From: Microglena sp. YARC
Taxonomy: Eukaryota; Chlorophyta; Chlorophyceae; Chlamydomonadales; Chlamydomonadaceae
Length of the DNA: 64,000 nucleotides
Direction of reading: 5' to 3'
Assembly: GCA_022414725.1 (NCBI GenBank)
Contig: CM039465.1
Span: forward strand, 21,847,822 to 21,911,821
In this document: positions 56,579 to 64,000 of the stretch, in pieces
Layout of the letters: every line of letters begins with the position of its first letter
Numbering within the stretch: position 1 is the first letter of the stretch
The notes under the pieces: model-generated
Seen by the model: the letters and a program-made list of their open reading frames with translations, nothing else
Databases searched by the model: none
What the model was told of the DNA's origin: nothing
Position numbers and translations under genes: made by a program

Positions 56579-57709
56579 TTTTCGTAAAGCAATGCAAGCA
56601 CTGAAGACTGAGGGCGCATATTTGGACAGCAGGACTCTTCGATCTTTGTTACAGAAATTGAAAGCACCATAATGAATGAATCCTTAGATAGTTAAACATG
56701 ATAGTAATTAGTGATTGAAGAGCTAGATATATATGCTACTAAGGAAGTGCAGTTGGCCACGAAGTAGTTCCTCAGGTACGAATTGACGAAACTCGGAACA
56801 ACTCGAAAAAGCGAGTCAGTCAAAGTTGAGACAAATTCTGGTCAAGTAAGGCACCACTTGACGAGACGCAAAACGCAGTACCTTAACCGCACGCGCGGGG
56901 GCGGAGAAGCAGGTCGCTACAGTCTTGGGTTGAAGCACAACAATTCCCAAAGCAAAGTACCGCTGAAGCAAAGTGCTCGCGCGTGTAGGTATTGACGGAT
57001 CTCAGAAGTAATTCGGGAATGGCTGAAGCTATGAAAGCAAGCTCAGTCCAAGTTAATTCAAGGAAAGCAGGCAGCATGTCGCTATCTGACTGCGCACCTG
57101 TTTCACACCTCGAGCATTGGAACTCTTGCGGCTCCACGATAGGTCATTTTGCTGCAGCTGCCTTAATGCCTGCGACACAACTCTGGTCAAGTAAGGCACC
57201 ACTTGACGAAACGAAAAATGCAGTACCTTAACCGCACGCGCCGGCGTGGGCGGAGAAGAAGGTCGCTACAGTCTTGAGTTGAAGCACAACCATTCCCAAA
57301 GCAAAGTGCCGCGGGAAGCAAAGTGCTCGCGCATGTAGGTATTGACGGATCTAGGAAGCAATTCGGGAATGGCTGAAGCTATGAATAGATCAGTCCAAGT
57401 TAATTCAAGGAAAGCAGGCAGCATGGTGCGCTATTCTGCAGGAATATCGCTGAGTCGAGAACCAATTGACGCGCAGTGAACAGTGAAAGCTTGCACAGCC
57501 GCTAAGTTGAAGCGCTAACCCATTGCGCTGACCAGTTTGAACTGTACAGCATGCAGTACCGCCGTAACCGCACGCGCATGGGCGGAGAAGCAGGTCGCCA
57601 TATTTGAATCGGATTCTCGGGGCCTGCGCCTGCGGTGCATGCGGGATCTGCGTCGCAGGACCTAGACAACCCTGATGGGGTCATGCTAATCAAACCTGAT
57701 GAACAATGG
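56579..57709 (+). repeat. Dispersed duplication, ~240-bp segment repeated at 345-bp offset
   Basis: Segments at about 56837-57078 and 57182-57426 match closely (CTGGTCAAGTAAGGCACCAC through GGAAAGCAGGCAGCATG). A third partial match (CCGTAACCGCACGCGC...GGCGGAGAAGCAGGTCGC) lies near 57550-57600. Open frames here show no motif. The rest of the interval is unassigned. Confidence 0.65.
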
Positions 57710-58392
57710 GGGATAATGATCCCGAAACTTCTCATGTACCCAAATATGATTATTCCGATTCTGGAAAACAAAAGATCATAACCAGATTCAAAGGGACGAG
57801 GAAGTTCTGAGCTTAGAGAACTGGTTACACATCCGCGCCTTTCGAACAGCGACCAGTTGGGACCCTGCACACAAGTAGGCTATCCTCCACTATGATAATG
57901 GTTTCTAAACTTCTCATGTACCTATATATGATTATTTAGATTCAGGAAAACAAAAGATCATAACCAGATTCGAAAGGACAAGGAAGTTCTGAGCTTAGAG
58001 AACTGGTTACAGATCCGTGCCTTTCGAACGGCGACCAGTTGGGACCCTGCACGCCAGTAGGCTATCCTACACCTAGATAATGGTTTCTAAACTTCTTAGG
58101 TACCTATATATGATTATATCGATTCAGGAAAACAAAATATCATAACCAGAATCGAAGGGACGGGGAAGTTCTGAGCTTAGAGAACTAGTTACAGATCCGC
58201 GCCTTTCGAACAGCTACCAGTTGGGACCCTGCACGCCAGTAGGCTATCCTACACTACGATAATGGTTTCTAAACTTCTTAGGTACCTATATCTGATAAAT
58301 TAGATTCAGGTAAACAAAATGTCATAACCAGATTCGAAGGGACGGGGAAGTTCTGAGCTTAGAGAACTGGTTACAGATCCGCGCCTTTCGAA
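57710..58392 (+). repeat. 181-bp satellite array I
   Basis: Four diverged monomers of about 181 bp. Markers are GATAATGGTTTCTAAACTTCT, GATTCAGGAAAACAAAA, GGGACGGGGAAGTTCTGAGC and CGCGCCTTTCGAACAGC. It is the reverse complement of the monomer in array II. Confidence 0.88.
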
Positions 58393-59632
58393 CAGCGCAG
58401 ATCGGTAACTACTGATTTAAACTCAGAACTTCCTCGTTCCTTCGAATCTGCTTCTGATCTTTGGTTTTCCTGAATCGGACTGATCACATATAGGCACCTG
58501 ACAAGTTCAGGGACCATTTCCCTACTGTAGGATAGTCTATGGGGGTCAGGATCTCAACTGGTTACGGTTTAAACAGCGCAGATCGGTAACTACTGATTTA
58601 AACTCAGAACTTCCTCGTTCCTTCGAATCTGCTTCTGATCTTTGGTTTTCCTGAATCGGACTGATCACATATAGGCACCTGACAAGTTCAGGGACCATTT
58701 TCCTACTGTAGGATAGTCTATGGGGGTCAGGATCTCAACTGGTTACGGTTTAAACAGCGCAGATCGGTAACTACTGATTTAAACTCAGAACTTCCTCGTT
58801 CCTTCGAATCTGCTTCTGATCTTTGGTTTTCCTGAATCGGACTGATCACATATAGGCACCTGACAAGTTCAGGGACCATTTTCCTACTGTAGGATAGTTT
58901 ATGGGGTTCAGGATCTCAACTGGTTACGGTTTTAAACAGCGCAGATCGGTAACTACTGATTTAAACTCAGAACTTCCTCGTTCCTTCGAATCTGCTTCTG
59001 ATCTTTGGTTTTCCTGAATCGGACTGATCACATATAGGCACCTGACAAGTTCAGGGACCATTTTCCTACTGTAGGATAGTTTATGGGGGTCAGGATCTCA
59101 ACTGGTTACGGTTTAAACAGCGCAGATCGGTAACTACTGATTTAAACTCAGAACTTCCTCGTTCCTTCGAATCTGCTTCTGATCTTTGGTTTTCCTGAAT
59201 CGGACTGATCACATATAGGCACCTGACAAGTTCAGGGACCATTTTCCTACTGTAGGATAGTCTATGGGGGTCAGGATCTCAACTGGTTACGGTTTAAACA
59301 GCGCAGATCGGTAACTACTGATTTGAACTCAGAACTTCCTCGTTCCTTCGAATCTGCTTCTGATCTTTGGTTTTCCTGAATCGGACTGATCCCATATGGG
59401 TACCTGACAAGTTCAGGGACCATTTTCCTACTGTAGGATAGTCTATGGGGGTCAGGATCTCAACTGGTTACGGTTTAAACAGCGCAGATCGGTAACTACT
59501 GATTTGAACTCAGAACTTCCTCGTTCCTTCGAATCTGCTTCTGATCTTTGGTTTTCCTGAATCGGACTGATCCCATATGGGTACCTGACAAGTTCAGGGA
59601 CCATTTTCCTACTGTAGGATAGTCTATGGGGG
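58393..59632 (-). repeat. 181-bp satellite array II (inverted relative to array I)
   Basis: Seven monomers starting CAGCGCAGATCGGTAACTAC at 58393, 58574, 58755, 58937, 59118, 59299 and 59480. The spacing is 181 bp with one 182. The copies are nearly identical; the last two share private changes such as CCCATATGGGTACC. The last copy is cut where the AT-rich region begins. Confidence 0.93.
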
Positions 59633-59720
59633 TATGTTATAAACATGTTTTATTACATTGATTAAACATGTTATTAGATTGATTAAACATTATTACATTG
59701 ATTAAACATGTTTTATTACA
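59633..59720. repeat. AT-rich short repeats
   Basis: AAACATGTTTTATTACATTG and ATTAGATTGATTAAACAT variants repeat at 17-26 bp spacing just upstream of the L1-like fragment. Confidence 0.7.
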
Positions 59721-60287
59721 TTGTTTGAAGTTTTTGAGTCATGGAGGTTTAAGTACCCAAGTGACACCAATGCAGTTAGAGACATCCCTGATGAGAGAAG
59801 GGTTGGCTTTAAACGCCTCCGATACCAAAAATGGTTCGCAGCCAACAGCAATGATGAGAATGGCTTGATTCCCTTTACATCCGCCTTACATAAGCAGGAT
59901 CAGATTCGTTCTATAGCACAGTTTAGAATGGGTTCCCATTGGCTGAACACAGAAAGAATGAGGGTGGTGGATAGAGCACACATCCCTCGCTCAATGAGAC
60001 ACTGTCAAATGTGTGGGTTCCAAAAACCTGAGGATGAAATGCATATGTTTGAGTGCCCTTTTTATAATGATATTCGCCTCCGCTACCAGAAGCTGTTTAC
60101 AGATATTTATAGGCATGTCCATGAGGATACCAACTTAAACGTATGGAATGTGGAATTCTGCGATTCCACATTCAGAACCTTTATGAATGGAAATGGCACT
60201 AAGTCTTTTTGGAGCAACCTAGCCGACTATCTTTCTACTTGTAGAAGAGCAAGACAGGAAGCCCTGGACTGCTTAGTGGCACCGTAA
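59721..60287 (+). pseudogene. Reverse-transcriptase C-terminal zinc-finger domain (zf-RVT-like)
   Basis: An 188-residue frame without internal stops. AQFRMGSHWLNTER is followed by HCQMCGFQKPEDEMHMFECP, a Cys-Cys-His-Cys cluster (CX2CX9HX3C) of the kind at the end of L1-type ORF2 proteins. The following part is RYQKLFTDIYRHVHED and a mixed C-terminus ending CLVAP. The catalytic RT core is absent because the element is truncated, so the first ATG is not the native start. It may contribute nucleic-acid binding in the intact element. Confidence 0.7.
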
Positions 60288-60566
60288 TTTATCATCCCTT
60301 TTTTTCTTCTTCTTGTGACTTCTCATTTGTTAGCTTCTTACCTCCGCCACTGTAAGTGGTTGAGATCTGGGTCCGGCTCTAAGGGGTTTAATACCTACGC
60401 CACCAAAACGGTGGTTGGGAGTTTGGTTTGTTTGTCCTCGACACACCCCTGATGTAATGGGGTTTTTTGCTTTGTGGGTGCTTTTTCTTTTTGTTTAAAG
60501 CACAGAGTCTCATACACCCTCGCGGTGTCAAGTAGACTTTAACATGTAATGTAATGTAATGTAATG
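59721..60566 (+). mobile_element. 5'-truncated L1-like non-LTR retrotransposon with TAATG tail
   Basis: 3' fragment of a non-LTR element unrelated in sequence to the minus-strand family. It consists of a C-terminal ORF (59721-60287), a 3' non-coding region and a terminal (TAATG)n tail at about 60543-60566. The 3' non-coding region includes GGGTGCTTTTTCTTTTTG and a CACCCCTGATGTAATGGGG stretch. A target duplication could not be assigned. Confidence 0.75.
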
Positions 60567-61072
60567 ATGACCTCTTTGACATATATTCCAAAGCATCCCT
60601 TATTCATATCTAAGTCTATGTAACTTAAAGGAAGTACGGTATGCAAAGATTTGAATAGTTATTCATTAAATAATGCAGTTGTATTCACTGCTGAAATTGG
60701 GCCGAAATACCTACGGTTAATAAGCAATATAGACCCTTGTGCTAACCGTATATTCCCTTTCCTACCCTTGCTGGCCCTTCACCGTTGGTTCCTCTCTTCC
60801 CTGTTCCAATAAATCCGGGACGCGAACTGTTGTAGTGCTAGCTGGACTGTTGTTCCAAGCAACCGTGTACCGTACTCCTGTCCGGCTCTCAGCTGTCCCC
60901 GCGCCCAGTAGAAGATCCCTGGCAACGGAGCCCACGCACGCCAAACCCCTGAACCCACAAACTGAACCGGCCAAGTGCAATTCGAGCCACCAGATTGTAA
61001 ACTCGCATTCTGAACGCTACGCTACGATCCTCCTCTTCCTCTTTTTTTCTTCACTTCGACTGGAGACAACTA
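60567..61072 (+). other. Upstream region of the histone-like gene
   Basis: No recognised gene. A plus-strand open frame at 60739-61182 has no motif and ends inside the hairpin. No H3 N-terminal tail (ARTKQTARK-like) was found in any frame. Confidence 0.45.
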
Positions 61073-61164
61073 CTAACGAGGCAACGATCACAAGGCATAC
61101 ATGCATCGGTGAGCAGCCCTGGTCGCCAACTGCATCTTGGCCTTGTGATCGTTGCCTCGTTAGT
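61073..61164. repeat. 25-bp perfect inverted repeat
   Basis: The arm ACTAACGAGGCAACGATCAC, extended by AAGGC, at about 61072-61096 recurs as its exact reverse complement at about 61140-61164, around a 43-nt loop. It lies directly before the histone-fold exon and would form a strong hairpin in DNA or RNA. Confidence 0.9.
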
Positions 61165-61182
61165 GCAAGCTGCTCCTCGTAG

Positions 61183-61751
61183 TTACACGAGGCTAGTTCG
61201 ACAAATTGTACAAGATTTCGGAAATTACAGAATCCAAGCAGGGGCAAATTTGGCCCTTCAGGAAGCGACAGAGGCCTACTTGTTGGGCCTCTTCGAGAAC
61301 ACTAATCTGGCGGCTATACATGCCAAGCGGGTAACCATTTTGCCCAAGGATATGCAGGTGCGCTATCTACAGGGGTTGGGGGTGGGGTGGGGGCGGGTGG
61401 GCGGGGTGGGGGGTAAGAGTTGGGTCCACACAAAATATGCTGCAGCTTCTGGGCAGATCCCTAGGTGGGCAGTTGGCCTTTGGTAAAAATATGCTGCAGC
61501 TGCTGGGACCCGTACACGACAAAACACAACAGTACACTACACTACACTACACAACAGTACACAACACTATACAACACTACACAACACTACACAACACTAC
61601 ACAACACTATAGAACAAGGGGGTTGGGAGGGGAGGGGGGGGGGGGGGGGGGGGGGGGGGACTGAGCTACTTGAAACACTCACTCATTCACTAACTTTGAT
61701 GTCTGTTTCCACTTGCAGCTCGCTCGGAGGATTCGAGGGGAGCAAAACTAG
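61183..61751 (+). CDS. Histone H3-like histone-fold protein, N-terminus missing
   Basis: Two exons, 61183-61357 and 61719-61751, with GTGCGC and CAG splice sites, encode [18 protein letters not shown], then [35 protein letters not shown] and [14 protein letters not shown]. This matches the histone H3 core (alpha1 to the C-terminus) closely. Thr is kept in FENTN, and the alpha1-alpha2 loop is about one residue shorter than in canonical H3, so it does not look like a typical centromeric H3 with a longer loop. The tail and alphaN helix are absent: the frame is open upstream to 61001 but has no ATG. It may be a partial copy or have an unrecognised first exon. If expressed it would act in the nucleosome core. 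Confidence 0.72.
61358..61718 (+). repeat. H3-like intron with microsatellites and G run
   Basis: Contains GGGGTGGGGGCGGG-type sequence (61374-61413), an (ACAACACTAC)n-like array at about 61531-61613 and a G tract of about 22 bases near 61637-61659 before the CAG acceptor. Confidence 0.8.
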
Positions 61752-61790
61752 GACTTGGCAAGAAGTTGTGGTGAGTTATGCTTTCATGCC

Positions 61791-62870
61791 TGAACCACCC
61801 TCATGTAACAACTTAATGAATGCATGTTACTTATCAATAATATCATAATATGGCTTAGCTGAACCTACCCATACTGTAGCCCGATAAGCGCCCTTGAGGC
61901 TGCTTGCTACAGAATGGGCGGGAGATGCGATTTGCCTTGTATGGTATGCCTTAACCACCCTCATGTAACAACTTAATTAATGCATGTTACTTATCAATAA
62001 TATCATAATATGGCTTAGCTGAACCTACCCATACTGTAGCCCGATAAGCGCCCTTGAGGCTGCTTGCTACAGAATGGGCGGGAGATGCGATTTGCCTTGT
62101 ATGGTATGCCTGAAACCACCCTCATGTAACAACTTAATGAATGCATGTTACTTATCAATAATATCATAATATGGCTTAGCTGAACCTACCCATACTGTAG
62201 CCCGATAAGCGCCCTTGAGGCTGCTTGCTACAGAATGGGCGGGAGATGCGATTTGCCTTGTATGGTATGCCTGAACCACCCTCATGTAACAACTTAATTA
62301 ATGCATGTTACTTATCAATGATATCATAATATGGCTTAGCTGAACCTACCCATACTGTAGCCCGATAAGCGCCCTTGAGGCTGCTTGCTACAGAATGGGC
62401 GGGAGATGCGATTTGCCTTGTATGGTATGCCTGAACCACCCTCATGTAACAACTTAATTAATGCATGTTACTTATCAATAATATCATAATATGGCTTAGC
62501 TGAACCTACCCATACTGTAGCCCGATAAGCGCCCTTGAGGCTGCTTGCTACAGAATGGGCAGGAGATGCGATTTGCCTTGTATGGTATGCCTGAACCACC
62601 CTCATGTAACAACTTAATTAATGCATGTTACTTATCAATAATATCATAATATGGCTTAGCTGAACCTACCCATACTGTAGCCCGATAAGCGCCCTTGAGG
62701 CTGCTTGCTACAGAATGGGCGGGAGATGCGATTTGCCTTGTATGGTATGCCTGAACCACCCTCATGTAACAACTTAATTAATGCATGTCAGTAATAAAAA
62801 AATATGGCTCAGCTGCACCTGCCCATTATGTAGCCGCATAAGCGCCCTTGAGGCTGCTTGCTACAAAATT
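61791..62870 (+). repeat. 160-bp tandem satellite
   Basis: Seven units starting TGAACCACCCTCATGTAACA at about 61791, 61951, 62111, 62271, 62431, 62591 and 62751, a period of 160 bp. The first six are nearly identical, and the last degrades after about 50 bp. Each contains TTAATTAATGCATGTTACTT or a one-base variant, CCCGATAAGCGCCCTTGAGG and GAATGGGCGGGAGATGCG. A GTGAGT (61771) and a TTGCAG (62994-62999) flank the array, so it may lie in an intron. Confidence 0.93.
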
Positions 62871-62999
62871 GGTGGTCAATGCGTTTTAGCCATGTATGCA
62901 TCCACCACCCTCTGCACACACTTAAGTCACCAACATGATAAGTGCAGCACATTCTAAGCAGCATTATCTTACTCATTCTAATGTTTTTCCCTTGCAGGT

Positions 63000-63132
63000 C
63001 ATTCATGAATGCTGGCTGTTGGAGCAAGTAAAGGACGAATATGCAGTAGTGGAGCTGCCTGGAAGCTGCCATCATGTGGTGCCAAGCTTAGCCAATGGGA
63101 TATTAAGGCATGTTAGTGCCCTGAATATATAG
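63000..63132 (+). other. Possible terminal exon
   Basis: After a CCCTTGCAG acceptor the sequence is open as VIHECWLLEQVKDEYAVVELPG...RHVSALNI-stop (about 43 residues). It could be an alternative 3' exon or untranslated exon of the H3-like gene, whose coding stop precedes the intron. No domain is recognised. Confidence 0.35.
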
Positions 63133-63168
63133 TAGCATGGAGCAGTAATCATAGGGTGACTTTAGTTT

Positions 63169-63253
63169 GGGTTTTGTTTATGAGGTTTAAAGGTACTGCC
63201 TGTCCTTGTTGACCAGGACAGGCAGTACCTTTAAACCCTCATACAAAAAACCC
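63169..63253. repeat. Long near-perfect inverted repeat
   Basis: A 23-bp perfect arm (GGTTTAAAGGTACTGCCTGT plus CCT, 63184-63206) pairs with 63215-63237 around an 8-nt loop. The stem extends outward with few mismatches (GGGTTTTGTTTATGA against TCATACAAAAAACCC), giving about 38 bp in total. It could be a MITE end pair, a small-RNA hairpin precursor or a fold-back element. Confidence 0.88.
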
Positions 63254-63451
63254 AAAAAATTAATTTGAAATTTCAAGCACAGCAGTAGATAGGCCTATTA
63301 TCCCTTCCACCACCTTGAACAATAGCCGGGCCTGGTAGTTGACAATATACAGCCTTCTTGTGCGATACCCACAAGAGCACTGTATTGTATTCATCAATTG
63401 TGCGGTACCCACAACGATGAATACTTTCCCTACAACTGAATTAGACCTAAC

Positions 63452-63832
63452 TTCCAGCCAGCTCCATTAGGTTGTACAGCTTCCAGCCATGGGTTGTACA
63501 GCTTCCAGCTAGCTCCTTAGATTGTAGAACTTCCAGCCAGCTTCAATAGACTTTCACTTTGTGTGACAGGTTGTACAGCTTCTAGCCAGATCCATTAGGT
63601 TGTACAGCTTCCAGCCAGCTGCATTAGGTTGTACAGCTTCTAGCCAGCTCCATTAGGTTGTAGAGCTTCCAGCCAGCTCCATTAGACTTTCACTTGTGTG
63701 GCAGGTTGTAAAGCTTCCACCCAGCTCCATAAGACTTTCACTTTGTGTGCCAGGTTGTATAGCTTCCAGCCAGCTCCATTAGGCTGTCTCTCTGTATATT
63801 AGGTTGTTGTGTAGCTTCGAGCCAGCTAAGCC
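63452..63832 (+). repeat. Irregular minisatellite, TTGTACAGCTTCCAGCCAGC type
   Basis: At least ten variants of TTGTACAGCTTCCAGCCAGC with CTCCATTAG, some separated by ACTTTCACTTTGTGTG(A/C)CAGG. Spacing is 28-60 bp. No coding content. The remaining 63833-64000 shows nothing recognisable beyond a short CACACACAC run. Confidence 0.85.
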
Positions 63833-64000
63833 GTCCTCAGCAGGAAAATTAAATATATGATACCAATTTGTTTTCTGGCATTATATTTGTTTCCTTTCTT
63901 GTCAAAGTTTCTTTCCTACCATTGTCCAAAGTGCGAGTACTTAAACACGCACACACACCCTACTTGGGCTGTTTCCAAACTCCTACATTCAACTTCAACT

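Noticed and set aside
57710..59632. Possible CRISPR-like array
   Set aside because: Whole 181-bp monomers repeat with no unique spacers, in a eukaryotic context and with no cas genes.
61183..61751. Centromeric H3 (CenH3)
   Set aside because: The alpha1-alpha2 loop is not lengthened and Thr is kept in the [12 protein letters not shown] segment, unlike typical CenH3. The missing tail prevents a firm call.

Overview
This is a eukaryotic, transposon- and satellite-dominated window. The genes carry GT-AG introns, and the mobile elements are of eukaryotic classes: Ty1/copia LTR elements, non-LTR elements with RNase H and a restriction-like endonuclease, and an intron-bearing Helitron. A green alga is the best guess from this mix and from a proline-rich SPPPP-type repeat, but no marker gene settles the lineage. 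No bacterial operon, CRISPR array, rRNA or tRNA gene was seen.

Region 1 (about 0.2-41.1 kb) is a satellite field. The base unit is a G-rich monomer of about 150 bp, always in the same orientation. A 5'-truncated non-LTR element (RNase H, CCHC finger, PD-(D/E)XK-like endonuclease; minus strand) sits inside it and has been co-amplified. Seven copies (A, B, C, D, F, G, H) recur with a period of 2.71-2.75 kb once later insertions are subtracted. They share the same truncation point, the same 10-bp target duplication and the same frameshift. Later arrivals are a longer element of the same family (E, 18.8-23.2 kb), Copia-1 (9.0-16.0 kb, plus), Copia-2 (30.9-37.8 kb, minus) and an old solo LTR (40.4 kb). 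The three LTR insertions have 5-bp target duplications and unusual TATCAGC...GCTGATA termini. Both Copia copies keep gag and pol in one frame, separated by a UAG codon.

Region 2 (41.1-52.05 kb) holds two tandem 1.38-kb non-coding units and then a Helitron RepHel gene. I reconstruct ten exons (44269-51533): a cysteine-rich N-terminus with 24-residue repeats, an HUH/YxxKY Rep domain and a Pif1-type helicase with an altered Walker A motif. A short stretch of the G-rich satellite follows.

Region 3 (52.05-64 kb) is mixed. It contains a minus-strand NHL beta-propeller gene with a tandem array of exon-end relics in its intron, a proline-rich minisatellite ORF, and two 181-bp satellite arrays in inverted orientation. 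It also contains an L1-like 3' fragment with a TAATG tail, a histone H3-fold gene lacking the N-terminal tail, a 160-bp intronic satellite and two long hairpins.

Many frameshifts fall in homopolymers, so some apparent pseudogenes may be assembly errors. The nonsense codon and the palindromic insertion in Copia-1 are not of that kind.
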